A DNA stretch of 52,360 nt, taken from NCBI RefSeq assembly GCF_916858675.1, contig NZ_CAKASM010000025.1:1-52360 (forward strand), written 5' to 3'. The stretch comes from Sphingomonas sp. Leaf21 (GTDB lineage: Bacteria; Pseudomonadota; Alphaproteobacteria; Sphingomonadales; Sphingomonadaceae). This document shows positions 15,716 to 25,310 of this stretch, in pieces. The notes under the pieces are model-generated. The model ran no database searches and was not told the origin of the DNA. It saw nothing but the letters and a program-made list of their open reading frames with translations. The position numbers and the translations under genes are program-made. The stretch's first letter is position 1. The number at the start of each line of letters is the position of its first letter.

Positions 15716-17383
15716 TCAGTCGTCGTCCTTGTCGGGGAGCGTGCTGCGCCGCGCGGGCGGGGCGCGGCGGTCGTCGCCCGGCGTCGGACGGCTCAGCAGC
15801 TCATAGGCGGCGGGGTCGATGATCGGGCGGCGATCGTCGATCCGGTAGAGGACGTCGCGCCCCGACCGCCAGATCGGCGTCATCCCGCGCGTCAGGCTTT
15901 CGTCATAGCGTGGCGGGTGGACCAGCCAGACATAGTCGAACGCGTCGCGCGGCAGCAGCTTGAGCGCGGTGTCGATCGGCCGCCACCACTGGCCACGGCA
16001 GCGCCGCTGGGTGACGATCTCCGACGGATCGTGCGCGAACCGCTTGGCGGGGGAATAGCGCACGGTCAGCAATTGCCCGCCCGCCATCGACCATTGGTCG
16101 TTGGCATAGGCAAGCTTGCGTTCGAGGGCGAGCCCGGCGACATGCTCCAACCGGCTCGACGGCCAGACATCGGCGCAATATTGGCGGCCGACAAAGGTCA
16201 GCAGCCGCGCGCGCGGCGGGACGTGATCGAGCGCGGTCAGCACCCGGTCATAGTCGTTGCTATACATCACGAAGCTGGCCGTGGTCGCGCCGATCCGGAC
16301 GACGAAGAATGCCAGCCCCACCACCGCCAGCGTCGACGCCCCGCGCAGCGACAGCCCGCGCCGGGGACGAAGCGCGATCAGCGCGATCGCGAGGACATAG
16401 GGGGCCAGGCGCATATCGGCATAGGCCGAGCCGAACACGATGCGCGGCAGCAGCAGGTAGACGACCGCCAGGAACGCCGCCGACAGCACCAGATTGCGCG
16501 AATATTCGACCCGCTCGTCGCGAACGCCCTTGAGCAGGACGAGGAACAACAGCGTGACCGAGGCGAGGTCGAACAACATCCAGCGGTCGCGCAGGACCAT
16601 CGTCACCCAGTTGATCTTCCACCGCCAGTTGAACCAGTCGCCGGTCTGGCCGGTCACATCGGCGCCCGAGCGCCACACGACCATCAGCACCATCGGCAGC
16701 GCGAGCGGGATACAGCCGATCCCGGAGTGGAAGGCGGACTCGATCCACCCCTTGACCCCCTTCGCTCCGTTCGCGCGCCGGATGTCGTGCTGGCGGATCA
16801 GCTCGGCCGAGAAGGCGAGCACGCCCAGCACGCCCCAGCCGAAGGTATGCGCCACCCACAGGGCACAGGACAACGGCACGAACAGGATCGCGCGCAGCTT
16901 CACCCGGCCCAGCCGCCCCATGCGCAGCCACAAGGCGAAGAGGTTGAGCGCCAGCGCCATCGCCAGCGCGAAGTTCACGAACCCGAACTGGAAGGGATAG
17001 CTATAGGCGAGCGGCAGCGCGAACAGCGCGGTGGCCGGGATCCGCCCCTGCACCTCGCGCGCGATCCAGAGGAGCCCGGTGACCGTCAGCACCGGGATCG
17101 CCATGACGATCAGCTTGACCGCCAGCTCCAGCCCGAAGATCGGCGCCAGCGGCTCGATCAGCAGGTCGATGCCCAGATTGCCGATCATCTGCCATTCGAA
17201 ATGATACCAGTCGGCCAGCCAGGGCTGGTTGGCATATTCGAGCTGGACCCGGTAGCGACCCATATGGCCCGGCACGTCGACCAGCGGTGGCACCGTCGGC
17301 CAGATCAGCGGCAGCGCGGCGAGCAGCGCCATCGCCGCCACGAACCACCGCGTCTGCCACCAGTTGAGCTTTCCCCCATTCAT
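15716..17383 (-). CDS. Polytopic membrane protein, GT-C-like
   Basis: A 555-residue integral membrane protein with about ten to eleven hydrophobic segments and a soluble C-terminal region from about residue 380 with many charged residues. Following the first helix is PPLVDVPGHMGRY, an Asp-x-Pro-x-His motif like the first periplasmic loop of GT-C glycosyltransferases, so a polyprenyl-sugar transferase is plausible but unproven. ATG at 17383 is chosen because the first helix follows directly; the frame continues upstream through unrelated sequence. The tail is very rich in Asp, Arg and Pro. Downstream of argG on the same strand, with a 336-base gap. Confidence 0.6.
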   Translation of the reverse strand: MNGGKLNWWQTRWFVAAMALLAALPLIWPTVPPLVDVPGHMGRYRVQLEYANQPWLADWYHFEWQMIGNLGIDLLIEPLAPIFGLELAVKLIVMAIPVLTVTGLLWIAREVQGRIPATALFALPLAYSYPFQFGFVNFALAMALALNLFALWLRMGRLGRVKLRAILFVPLSCALWVAHTFGWGVLGVLAFSAELIRQHDIRRANGAKGVKGWIESAFHSGIGCIPLALPMVLMVVWRSGADVTGQTGDWFNWRWKINWVTMVLRDRWMLFDLASVTLLFLVLLKGVRDERVEYSRNLVLSAAFLAVVYLLLPRIVFGSAYADMRLAPYVLAIALIALRPRRGLSLRGASTLAVVGLAFFVVRIGATTASFVMYSNDYDRVLTALDHVPPRARLLTFVGRQYCADVWPSSRLEHVAGLALERKLAYANDQWSMAGGQLLTVRYSPAKRFAHDPSEIVTQRRCRGQWWRPIDTALKLLPRDAFDYVWLVHPPRYDESLTRGMTPIWRSGRDVLYRIDDRRPIIDPAAYELLSRPTPGDDRRAPPARRSTLPDKDDD

Positions 17384-17513
17384 GGCGAAAGTGCCTAGCG
17401 GACCGAAGGGGGCAAGGACAAGACGAACGCGAAACCCGCTGCGGCGAGTTGTTGGCGCGTCGGTCGGATGGGCGGCATCGATTCCGGACGCGCGGCGGAG
17501 GTTCGCGCATAGG

Positions 17514-17538
17514 CTTCGACCACGCTCAGGCTGAAGGA
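17514..17538 (+). repeat. Short dispersed repeat, family C
   Basis: CTTCGACCACGCTCAGGCTG followed by AAGGA, related to the copies at 12505-12529 and 39026-39045. Confidence 0.45.
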
Positions 17539-17663
17539 ACGTGGCGTGGGGTGGAAAGCGCGCGAGATGCCGCACCCTGCCCCCCCCCGATCACTCGGCA
17601 CAGTCGAAGTGCGCGTTCCATGCCGACGACAGGCCGCGATCGCGGCATCCGGCCAAACCATGA

Positions 17664-17693
17664 TAAAGGGCGGACGGGTCTCCCCATCCGCCC
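17664..17693 (-). terminator. Probable argG terminator
   Basis: On the minus strand GGGCGGA and TCCGCCC pair across a 12-base loop and are followed by TTTAT, 27 bases after the argG stop. The T-run is short, so termination may be weak. Confidence 0.4.
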
Positions 17694-17719
17694 GTCCGGT
17701 CATCGCGTCCGAATCCGGA

Positions 17720-18940
17720 TCAGATCTGGTCGCGACGCCCCAGCAACCGCAGGCGCAGCGCGTTGAGCTTGATGAAGCCCGCCGCGTCGCGCTGGTCATA
17801 GGCGCCCTGATCGTCCTCGAAGGTGACGACCTTTTCCGAATAGAGCGAATAGGGCGACTTGCGGCCGGTGACGATCGCCTGGCCCTTGTAGAGCTTCAGG
17901 CGGACGGTGCCGGTCACCTTCTCCTGGCTGTGGTTGACGGCGGCCTGCAGCATCTCGCGCTCCGGCGAGAACCAGAAGCCGTTATAGACCAGCTCGGCAT
18001 AGCGCGGGGCCAGCTCGTCCTTCAGATGCGCGGCGCCCCGGTCGAGCGTGATCTGCTCGATGCCGCGATGCGCGAGGGCATAGATGGTGCCGCCCGGCGT
18101 CTCGTACATGCCGCGGCTCTTCATGCCGACGAAGCGGTTCTCGACCAGGTCGAGGCGGCCGATGCCGTGCTTGCGGCCCAGTTCGTTGAGCTTGGTCAGC
18201 AGCGTGGCGGGCGAGCACGCCTCGCCGTTCAGCGCGACGCCGTCGCCACGCTCGAAATCGATGGTGATGACCTCGGGCACGTCCGGCGCGTCTTCCGGAT
18301 TGACGGTGCGCGAATAGACGTAATCGGGAACCTCGTCCCACGGATCCTCGAGCACCTTGCCCTCGGACGAGGTGTGCAGCAGGTTCGCGTCGGTCGAGAA
18401 GGGCGCCTCGCCGCGCTTGTCCTTCGACACCGGGATCTGATGCGCCTCGGCGAACTCGATCAGCCTGGTGCGGCTGGTCAGGTCCCATTCGCGCCACGGC
18501 GCGATGACCTTGATGTCGGGGTTCAGCGCGTAATAGCCCAGTTCGAAACGAACCTGGTCGTTGCCCTTGCCGGTCGCGCCGTGGCTGACCGCGTCGGCAC
18601 CCACCATCTTGGCGATCTCGATCTGACGCTTGGCGATCAGCGGCCGCGCGATCGAGGTGCCGAGCAGGTACAGCCCCTCGTACAGCGCATTGGCGCGCAT
18701 CATCGGGAAGACGTAATCCTTGACGAACTCCTCGCGCAGGTCGTCGATGAAGATGTGTTCGGGCTTCACGCCCGCCATCTCCGCCTTCTTGCGCGCGGGC
18801 TCCAGCTCTTCGCCCTGGCCCAGATCGGCGGTGAAGGTCACGACCTCGCAGCCATAATGCTGCTGCAGCCACTTGAGGATGACGCTGGTGTCGAGGCCGC
18901 CCGAATAGGCGAGGACGACGCGCTTGATATCTTCGCTCAC
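17720..18940 (-). CDS. argG: Argininosuccinate synthase
   Basis: A 406-residue enzyme joining citrulline and aspartate with ATP in the seventh step of arginine synthesis. The PP-loop ATP site is [11 protein letters not shown] at residues 11-21. Other family marks are [56 protein letters not shown] and [16 protein letters not shown]. The GTG at 18940 is chosen: AAGGA lies about 7 bases upstream and the length matches the family, whereas the open frame upstream is not homologous. argB is 20 kb away in this window, so the arginine genes are scattered. Confidence 0.97.
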   Translation of the reverse strand: MSEDIKRVVLAYSGGLDTSVILKWLQQHYGCEVVTFTADLGQGEELEPARKKAEMAGVKPEHIFIDDLREEFVKDYVFPMMRANALYEGLYLLGTSIARPLIAKRQIEIAKMVGADAVSHGATGKGNDQVRFELGYYALNPDIKVIAPWREWDLTSRTRLIEFAEAHQIPVSKDKRGEAPFSTDANLLHTSSEGKVLEDPWDEVPDYVYSRTVNPEDAPDVPEVITIDFERGDGVALNGEACSPATLLTKLNELGRKHGIGRLDLVENRFVGMKSRGMYETPGGTIYALAHRGIEQITLDRGAAHLKDELAPRYAELVYNGFWFSPEREMLQAAVNHSQEKVTGTVRLKLYKGQAIVTGRKSPYSLYSEKVVTFEDDQGAYDQRDAAGFIKLNALRLRLLGRRDQI

Positions 18941-19087
18941 GGCAAAGTCCTTCGGAGAGGGGATGGATTTGCCCCGCGCCCTATGCGCTGTCGTCGCCCC
19001 ACGCAACCTTCGCTTGGGTTCGTTCATTGCGGCGACAGCCAAAGGCCGTCAGGAGCGGCCGACAAGAGCCCCTCTGGAGTCCCGTGC

Positions 19088-19456
19088 ATGACCCGTTTTC
19101 TCGTCGCCGGTCTGATCGCCGCCACGCTGGCCACCCCCGCGCTGGCCCAGCAGGACACCCGCGCCTCCGCCGCCGCGAAATTCTCGCGCGAGTTCAAGGC
19201 GCGCGACACCAATCACGATGGCGTGCTGACCAAGGCCGAGGTGAAGGCGGCGATCATGCGCATGGGCAATGGCAAGCAGCAGATCGACGCCGTCCATGCC
19301 GGACGACTCGCCGACCTCTGGTTCGAAAAGGCCGACGCCAACAAGGACGGCAAGGTCACCGAGGCGGAGGCGCAGGCGCTGCTGTCCCGCACCTTCGACG
19401 AATATGAGGCGGCCAAGGCGGCGCAGGCGCAGCAGGCGGGGCCGAAGGGGCGGTAA
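19088..19456 (+). CDS. Secreted EF-hand calcium-binding protein
   Basis: A 122-residue exported protein. Residues 1-20 are a signal peptide ending TPALAQ. Two EF-hand loops follow: DTNHDGVLTKAE and DANKDGKVTEAE, each with the Asp/Asn ligands at positions 1, 3 and 5, Gly at 6 and Glu at 12, so calcium binding is likely. The C-terminus is Ala/Gln rich. Small periplasmic EF-hand proteins are common in sphingomonads; their role is unknown, perhaps calcium buffering. It stands alone between argG and amtB. Confidence 0.82.
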   Translation: MTRFLVAGLIAATLATPALAQQDTRASAAAKFSREFKARDTNHDGVLTKAEVKAAIMRMGNGKQQIDAVHAGRLADLWFEKADANKDGKVTEAEAQALLSRTFDEYEAAKAAQAQQAGPKGR

Positions 19457-19544
19457 TCCCGCGAGCCTATCCCGAGCGGCAAGCTTGCCAGCCGGAAGGA
19501 CCCAGGCTGAGCACAGGTTGGGATTTCCTCTCCCGCCTACACAC

Positions 19545-19575
19545 AAAAAAGGCCCGGTGCGTTGCCGCACCGGGC
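19545..19575 (-). terminator. Rho-independent terminator of glnK-amtB
   Basis: GCCCGGTGCG (19552-19561) and CGCACCGGGC (19566-19575) form a perfect 10-bp stem with a TTGC loop, and on the minus strand six T residues follow. It lies about 60 bases past the amtB stop. Confidence 0.85.
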
Positions 19576-19636
19576 TTAGGTCGTCCGCAGGAGGAACGTC
19601 GTGGGGTGCGGGGGTTCTCTTCGCCCCCGCTCCCGA

Positions 19637-20983
19637 TCAGTTGTAGGCGCGTTCGCCGTGCTCGCCGAGGTCGAGGCCTTCCTGCTCGACTTCCTTTGAG
19701 ACCCGGAGGCCGGTCAGGGCCTTGGCGACGAACATGGCGATGACGGTGCCGATACCCGCCCAGACGATGGTCGTGGCGACCGCGCCGAGCTGGACCAGCA
19801 GCTTCGGGCCGATGGCGTAATCCGCCGCACCCGGACCGCCCAGCGACGGGGCATAGACCACGGCGGTGCCGATCGCGCCGATCATGCCGCCGATGCCGTG
19901 GACACCGAAGGCGTCGAGCGCATCGTCATAGCCGAGCTTGGGCTTCAGGACCGACACGGCGTAGAAGCAGACCACGCTGGCGATGGCGCCGAGCACGATC
20001 GCGCCGAACGGACCCGAATTGCCCGCCGCCGGGGTGACCGCGACCAGACCGGCGACGATCCCCGAGCAGAAGCCCAGTGCCGAACCCTTATGCCCCGCAA
20101 CACGCTCGGCCAGCATCCAGAACAGGCCGCCGCTGGCGGTCGCGACGAAGGTGTTGATCATCGCCAGACCCGCCGAACCATTGGCCTCCAGCGCGGAACC
20201 GGCGTTGAACCCGAACCAGCCGACCCAGAGCAGGCCGGTGCCGACACCGGTCAGCGTCAGCGAGTGCGGCGGCATCGGCGTGGTCGGATAGCCCATGCGC
20301 TTGCCGAGGATCAGCGCGGCGACCAGCGCCGAGACACCGGCGTTGATGTGCACCACCGTACCGCCGGCGAAGTCGAGCGCGCCCGCCTTGAAGAACAGGC
20401 CCGACGACGCCCAGACCATGTGCGCGATCGGGAAATAGACGATGGTCAGCCACACCGCGGTGAAGGCCATGACCGCCGAGAACTTCATCCGCTCGACGAC
20501 CGAGCCCAGCACCAGCGCGGCGGTGATCGCGGCGAAGGTCATCTGGAAGCAGATGAAGACATATTCCGGAATTTCGACGCCCGCGGTGAAGGTCGCCGCC
20601 TGGCTGGCGGGCGTGACGCCCTTCAGGAAGGCCTTGCCCAGCCCGGAGATGAAGTTGGACGCGCCCCCCGACACGTCCGGCCCGAAGGCCAGGCTATAGC
20701 CGTACATCACCCAGATCAGCATCGCGAGGCAGGCCGCCGCGCCGATCTGGGTCATGGTGGACAGCATGTTCTTCGCGCGGGTCAGACCGCCATAGAACAG
20801 CGCCAGACCCGGCAGGATCATCATCATGACCAGCACGGTCGAGGTGAGCATCCAGGCGGTGTCGCCCTTGTTCACCGTCGCGGCCGGAGCGGCGGCCGCC
20901 GCCTGCGCCCAGGCGGGCATGGCGGCGAACAGCGTCAGGCCGAAGCCCGCCGCGCCGGTCGCCAATTTGGAGACATGCTTCAT
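19637..20983 (-). CDS. amtB: Ammonium transporter AmtB
   Basis: A 448-residue inner-membrane ammonia channel. A signal-like first helix ending PAWAQA is followed by about eleven helices. Typical motifs are ALFYGGLTRAKNMLSTM, the D160-region TVVHINAGVSALVAALILG with the pore-lining His, GWFGFNAGSALEANG, and the second pore His in DDALDAFGVHGIGGMIG. It carries ammonium in during nitrogen limitation and is plugged by GlnK when nitrogen returns. It lies 14 bases downstream of glnK, is co-transcribed from the sigma-54 promoter upstream of glnK, and ends before a strong terminator. Confidence 0.96.
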   Translation of the reverse strand: MKHVSKLATGAAGFGLTLFAAMPAWAQAAAAAPAATVNKGDTAWMLTSTVLVMMMILPGLALFYGGLTRAKNMLSTMTQIGAAACLAMLIWVMYGYSLAFGPDVSGGASNFISGLGKAFLKGVTPASQAATFTAGVEIPEYVFICFQMTFAAITAALVLGSVVERMKFSAVMAFTAVWLTIVYFPIAHMVWASSGLFFKAGALDFAGGTVVHINAGVSALVAALILGKRMGYPTTPMPPHSLTLTGVGTGLLWVGWFGFNAGSALEANGSAGLAMINTFVATASGGLFWMLAERVAGHKGSALGFCSGIVAGLVAVTPAAGNSGPFGAIVLGAIASVVCFYAVSVLKPKLGYDDALDAFGVHGIGGMIGAIGTAVVYAPSLGGPGAADYAIGPKLLVQLGAVATTIVWAGIGTVIAMFVAKALTGLRVSKEVEQEGLDLGEHGERAYN

Positions 20984-20997
20984 CGAAATCCCCCCTC

Positions 20998-21336
<339 letters not shown>

Positions 21337-21370
21337 CTACGCCCCCTTTGCGTTACCCGAGGACAAGCAT

Positions 21371-21387
21371 CGCAAGGGGTGTGCCAG
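21371..21387 (-). promoter_or_regulatory. Sigma-54 promoter for glnK-amtB
   Basis: The minus strand reads CTGGCACACCCCTTGCG, matching TGGCAC-N5-TTGC with the GG and GC doublets exactly 12 bases apart (-24/-12). The predicted transcript starts near 21360, giving a 24-base leader to the glnK ATG. Nitrogen-limitation control through NtrC and RpoN is the known pattern for this operon. Confidence 0.85.
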
Positions 21388-21420
21388 TTTACGATTTGGT
21401 GACGTTTGCGAGCGTGCGAC

Positions 21421-21457
21421 GATGCAATGCCGGGTCCGGACCCCGCCGCATTGCATC
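21421..21457. promoter_or_regulatory. Long inverted repeat upstream of the sigma-54 promoter
   Basis: GATGCAATGC (21421-21430) and GCATTGCATC (21448-21457) are perfect 10-base inverted arms, with an inner palindrome GGGTCCGGACCC (21432-21443). It lies roughly 60-100 bases upstream of the predicted glnK transcription start, where enhancer sites for an activator such as NtrC are expected. The arms do not match the usual NtrC consensus closely, so it may instead be a terminator-like hairpin. Confidence 0.4.
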
Positions 21458-21522
21458 AAATTTTAGGCATTCATTCCGGCCTGCCCATTTTTCGGGCATT
21501 TCTCCCCGGCTCGGGGAGGCTG

Positions 21523-22953
21523 TCAGGCCGCCAGTGCGGTGCCGCCTACCGTCAGCCCCTCGACCAACAAGGTCGGCTGGCCGACGCCCGCGGGCACGCT
21601 CTGCCCGCCCTTGCCGCACACGCCGACACCTTCGTCCAGCGCGAAGTCGTTGCCGATGCCCTTCACCCTGGTCAGCACGCTGGGCCCGTCGCCGATCAGC
21701 GTCGCGCCCTTGATCGGCGCGCCCAAGCGGCCGTTCTCGATCCGGTACGCCTCGGTGCAGGAGAAGACGAACTTGCCCGACACGATGTCGACCTGGCCGC
21801 CCCCGAAGGACTTGGCGAAGATGCCGGTCTTCACCCGCGACAGAAGCTCGGCGGGGTCGTCCCGTCCGCCCTTCATGAAGGTGTTGGTCATGCGCGGCAT
21901 CGGAGCATGGGCGAAGCTTTCGCGGCGGCCGTTGCCGGTGGGCGCGACACCCATCAGCCGCGCGTTGAGCCGGTCCTGCATATAGCCTTTCAGGATACCG
22001 TCCTCGATCAGCACGACCTCGCGCGTCGGCGTGCCCTCGTCATCGATCGACAGCGAGCCGCGCCGGTCGGCCAGCGACCCGTCATCGACCACGGTGACGC
22101 CGGGCGCGGCGACCCGCTCGCCGATCCGCCCCGAAAAGGCCGAGGTGCCCTTGCGGTTGAAGTCGCCCTCCAGCCCGTGGCCGATCGCCTCGTGCAGCAG
22201 CACGCCCGGCCAGCCCGGTCCGAGCAGCACGGTCATCTCGCCCGCAGGCGCGGCGACCGAATCGAGATTGACCAGCGCCTGGTTCAGCGCGACGTCGATG
22301 CCCCGCTCCCAGGTCTCGCGCGCGACGAGCCGGTCATAGAGATAGCGCCCGCCGATTCCGAAGCTCCCCGTCTCGCGCCGCCCATTCTGTTCGACCACGA
22401 CCGAGATGTTGAGCCGCACCAGCGGCCGGACATCGGTGGCGACGAAGCCGTCGGCGCGAACGATCTCGACCACGCTCCAGCTCCCCGACAGGCCGACCGA
22501 GACCTGCGCCACACGCGGATCGCGCGCGCGGGCGGCGGCGTCGATCGTCTGGCAGAGCGAGACCTTCTCGGCAAAGGGGATCAGGTCGAGCGGATCGGTC
22601 GCGGTGTAGAGATGCCGGTTGGTTCCCTGCGGCGGGGGTGCCGCGGCGCCCTTGGCGGGGTCGATCAGCGCCATGGTCTGCGCGGCGCGCCGGATCGCGG
22701 CCTCGGACAGCTCGTTGGCATGCGCGAAGGCGGTCATCTCGCCCGACACCGCGCGCAGGCCGAAGCCCGAATGGGTGTCATAGGCCGCGGTCTTCAGCCG
22801 ACCGTCGTCGAAACCGAACGCTTCCGAGCGCTTATACTGCAGGTAAAGCTCGCCATCGTCCGCACGGGCCAGCGCACTGGCGGTAAGGCGCAGCGCGGCG
22901 TCGGGGTCCAGCGTGTCGCGGTACAGGAACGAGCGGGGATCGGTGGCGGTCAT
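21523..22953 (-). CDS. tldD: Metalloprotease TldD
   Basis: A 476-residue zinc protease subunit. TldD with TldE cleaves leader peptides and antitoxins such as CcdA, and with PmbA matures modified peptides. The zinc motif HEAIGHGLEGDF gives His-Glu-x-x-x-His, further ligand Cys lies in the FSCTEAY region, and the C-terminus GIGNDFALDEGVGVCGKGGQSVPAGVGQPTL-like segment is diagnostic of TldD. The ATG at 22953 is chosen on family length; an ATG at 22971 after GGTGGGGG is an alternative. No tldE/pmbA partner lies in the window. Confidence 0.93.
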   Translation of the reverse strand: MTATDPRSFLYRDTLDPDAALRLTASALARADDGELYLQYKRSEAFGFDDGRLKTAAYDTHSGFGLRAVSGEMTAFAHANELSEAAIRRAAQTMALIDPAKGAAAPPPQGTNRHLYTATDPLDLIPFAEKVSLCQTIDAAARARDPRVAQVSVGLSGSWSVVEIVRADGFVATDVRPLVRLNISVVVEQNGRRETGSFGIGGRYLYDRLVARETWERGIDVALNQALVNLDSVAAPAGEMTVLLGPGWPGVLLHEAIGHGLEGDFNRKGTSAFSGRIGERVAAPGVTVVDDGSLADRRGSLSIDDEGTPTREVVLIEDGILKGYMQDRLNARLMGVAPTGNGRRESFAHAPMPRMTNTFMKGGRDDPAELLSRVKTGIFAKSFGGGQVDIVSGKFVFSCTEAYRIENGRLGAPIKGATLIGDGPSVLTRVKGIGNDFALDEGVGVCGKGGQSVPAGVGQPTLLVEGLTVGGTALAA

Positions 22954-23011
22954 CGCGGAGATATAGGGCATCCCCCACCGCTTTGAAACTCTACCGCCTC
23001 CCCCCTTCTTC

Positions 23012-23114
23012 CTCCCTCCCGCAGGCGGGAGGGTCGGGGGAGGGCAAGGGGTCTCACCGAGACCAGCGCTTGCGGCAAAACCCTCCCCCATCCCCTCCCG
23101 TCTACGGGAGGGGC
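23012..23114 (+). repeat. REPIN-like repeat, family A copy 2 (inward tails)
   Basis: Hairpin CCCTCCCGCAGGCGGGAGGG with tail TCGGGGGAGGG at the left, and the inverse tail CCCTCCCCCAT with hairpin CCCCTCCCGTCTACGGGAGG at the right. The right hairpin loop differs (GTCTAC against GCCTGC) while pairing is kept. The 35-base core contains GGTCTCACCGAGACC, itself an inverted repeat, followed by AGCGCTTGCGGC. It lies between the zf-CHCC gene and tldD. Confidence 0.8.
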
Positions 23115-23137
23115 GTGAGTCTCAATGAGCGTGGGGC

Positions 23138-23371
23138 TTAGCGGCCCGCGCCGTCGCCGTGATCGGGCAATGTCGCCTGGTCCACCCCATCCGCCGGGCC
23201 GCCGATCAGCACGAAGCGGCGATCGCAATATCCGCAATCGACATAGCCGGTCTCGTCGATCTGCAGCCAGACGCGCGGATGGCCGAGTGCGGCGCCGCCC
23301 GGAATGTCGGTGGCGCCGTCGCAGGCGACGCGGGTCTGGGAGACGCGGGTGGTTTCGGGCGGCGGCAACAT
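23138..23371 (-). CDS. CHCC zinc-finger protein (NDUFS6-like)
   Basis: A 77-residue protein of the zf-CHCC family, bacterial relatives of the mitochondrial complex I subunit NDUFS6. The four zinc ligands are C17 in VACDG, H31 in ALGHPRVWLQ, and C46 and C49 in YVDCGYCDRRFVL. In mitochondria and in alphaproteobacteria that carry it, this small subunit helps assemble complex I; the same role here is inferred. The ATG at 23371 gives the normal length. It lies upstream of tldD on the same strand, separated by a family A repeat, and divergent from the ABC ATPase. Confidence 0.85.
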   Translation of the reverse strand: MLPPPETTRVSQTRVACDGATDIPGGAALGHPRVWLQIDETGYVDCGYCDRRFVLIGGPADGVDQATLPDHGDGAGR

Positions 23372-23460
23372 AGGTCCGCGCGATAGCAAGGCGGACGCCA
23401 CCGTGCAATTGCCGAAAACCGGCTTGGCCTGTCCGCCGCACGGGCCTATCGCATGAGGCC

Positions 23461-24399
23461 ATGACCGCCACGACAGAAGCCGCCATCTCGATCCAGGGCA
23501 TCGCCAAGACCTATCAGGGCGGCAAGCGCGCGCTCGACGGGGTCAGCTTCGACGTGCCGCGCGGCCAGATTTTCGGACTGCTGGGGCCGAACGGCGCCGG
23601 GAAATCGACGCTCATCAACATCCTGGCGGGTTTGGTGATGAAGACCGAGGGCTCGGCGTCGATCTGGGGCTTCGATATCGACCAGCATCCGCGCAACGCC
23701 AAGGCGTCGATCGGCATCGTCAACCAGGAGATCCTGTTCGACCCCTTCTTCACACCCCTGGAGACGCTGGAGATCCAGGGCGGGCTGTACGGCGTGCCCA
23801 AGGCCGAGCGGCGCTCGATGGAGCTGCTGCGCGCGGTGCATCTGGAGGATAAGGCCAACGCCTATTCGCGCACCCTGTCGGGGGGCATGAAGCGGCGGCT
23901 GATGGTCGCTAAGGCGATGGTCCACTCGCCGCCCGTGCTGGTCCTCGACGAGCCGACCGCGGGCGTCGATATCGAACTCCGCCAGCAGCTCTGGGCCTAT
24001 GTCCGGCAGTTGAACGACCGGGGCGTGACGGTGGTGCTGACGACGCACTATCTCGAAGAAGCCGAGGAGTTGTGCGACCGGATCGCCATCATCAACCATG
24101 GCCGCCTGGTCGCCAACGAACCGACCCGCGAGCTGGTCGGCAAGGCGCAGGAAAAGATCGTCGCGGTGACGGTGGATCGCGACGTCGCGGCGGTGCCGGA
24201 CCATGCCAGCTTCGGCAAGATCGTGCTGAAGGGCACGCGCACGCTGGAGATCACCTATGCCAAGGACAAGGTGAATGCGGGCCAGGTGCTCGCGGCGGTT
24301 CAGGCGGACGGGTTCGGGATCGTCGACGTCTCGACCAAGGAGGCCGATCTGGAGGATGTGTTCCTGTCGTTGACGCGGAGCGTGGGGGTTCAGGGCTAA
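23461..24399 (+). CDS. ABC transporter ATP-binding protein
   Basis: A 312-residue ABC ATPase. Walker A is LLGPNGAGKST at residues 40-50, the signature TLSGGMKRRL, Walker B VLVLDEPTAG, and the H-loop TTHYLEEAEEL. The C-terminal extension of about 90 residues marks the drug/ABC-2 export subgroup related to YadG and CcmA-like ATPases. Normally a permease follows, but here the next gene is on the other strand, so the membrane partner is not in this window. It may be encoded elsewhere or the ATPase may serve several permeases. Confidence 0.88.
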   Translation: MTATTEAAISIQGIAKTYQGGKRALDGVSFDVPRGQIFGLLGPNGAGKSTLINILAGLVMKTEGSASIWGFDIDQHPRNAKASIGIVNQEILFDPFFTPLETLEIQGGLYGVPKAERRSMELLRAVHLEDKANAYSRTLSGGMKRRLMVAKAMVHSPPVLVLDEPTAGVDIELRQQLWAYVRQLNDRGVTVVLTTHYLEEAEELCDRIAIINHGRLVANEPTRELVGKAQEKIVAVTVDRDVAAVPDHASFGKIVLKGTRTLEITYAKDKVNAGQVLAAVQADGFGIVDVSTKEADLEDVFLSLTRSVGVQG

Positions 24400-24424
24400 G
24401 GTTTTCGCTTGGCCTTCGACGGCC

Positions 24425-25165
24425 TCAATCATTATCAGGTTCGGGCACCCATTCATGGTTCTGCAGAATATAGGCGCCCACCGGACGACCATCCGCATCG
24501 CGTGAGGGTGCGTACCGGAACCGTCGGGTTACCAATCGGCATGTCGTTTCATCCAGTTCGGCGTTGCCAGAACTCCGCGTCACGACACATCCGCTGACAC
24601 GTCCGTCGACATTGACGAAATATCGCACCGTGACCTTCCCGCCAATTTCAGCGCGCGATGCACCAGGCGGATAATCCGATGGCGTGATCCGTCCACGGAT
24701 CAACTCGGGCGGCGTCTCATCGCCATAACCGTCGCCGTCACCCGATCCGCCGCTGCCCGTCCCGTTGCCGATCCCGCCCGCGCCGGTTCCGGGACCGGGC
24801 CTGTCCGAAGCGCCCTGGCTCGCATCCGCGCCGGTGCCCGCGACCGGTGCGACCACCACCGGCGAGACGGGCGGCAGCACGACCAGTGGCGGCGGCGCGA
24901 CGATCTCGGTCGCCTGCGATCGGATATTGGGCGGCGCGGCGGCGCCGCGCGGACGGTGGGTCGCGACCTTCTGCGGCCGGACGCGCGGCGGCGGGGGCGG
25001 TGCCGGGGGTGTCACATCGAAACTGTCGAGCGCCGGTGAGGATATCGGCACGCCGGGCGCGAAGCCCAGCCCCAGGATCAGCGCATAGCCCATGCCCCCC
25101 ACGATCAGCGCCGTGGGAATTGCCGCGCGCAGACGGTCGCGCCAATCGGGCCGGGCCAGCGTCAT
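24425..25165 (-). CDS. TonB-like energy transducer
   Basis: A 246-residue TonB-family protein. One N-terminal helix (IPTALIVGGMGYALILGLGF) anchors it in the inner membrane, followed by a Pro-rich and Gly/Ser-rich periplasmic linker (residues about 52-160; PPAPPPPPR and PPPLVVLPPV). The C-terminal domain has YPPGASRAEIGGKVTVRYFV and TCRLVTRRFRYAPS, the TonB C-terminal fold with two cysteines (CVVT and TTCR). It couples proton motive force to receptors such as the one at 3.4 kb. No exbB/exbD lie nearby. Its C-terminal sequence ends soon after the ABC ATPase gene it converges on. Confidence 0.85.
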   Translation of the reverse strand: MTLARPDWRDRLRAAIPTALIVGGMGYALILGLGFAPGVPISSPALDSFDVTPPAPPPPPRVRPQKVATHRPRGAAAPPNIRSQATEIVAPPPLVVLPPVSPVVVAPVAGTGADASQGASDRPGPGTGAGGIGNGTGSGGSGDGDGYGDETPPELIRGRITPSDYPPGASRAEIGGKVTVRYFVNVDGRVSGCVVTRSSGNAELDETTCRLVTRRFRYAPSRDADGRPVGAYILQNHEWVPEPDND

Positions 25166-25310
25166 GCGGCTTCAGGTGGGTAGGCCAGTCGCTTCCGGCA
25201 AGCCACGATCCCCCACTTGCTACGCCCACGCACTATCCCCTGTCCCCCGCCCGCCGTCCGTGCCACAGGGCCGTCATGTTCCCCGCCAACGCGCCCGAAG
25301 GAGCCCGCGC

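Larger units (their letters stand above)
17384..17719. other. Gene-free stretch between argG and membrane protein
   Basis: No gene is supported. It holds a family C repeat (17514-17538), a C-tract around 17581, and a hairpin at 17664-17693 that may terminate argG. Confidence 0.5.

Noticed and set aside
17546..19087. A long plus-strand frame that runs antisense to argG and into the EF-hand gene.
   Set aside because: Only its last part (19088-19456) is a real gene; the upstream part mirrors argG.
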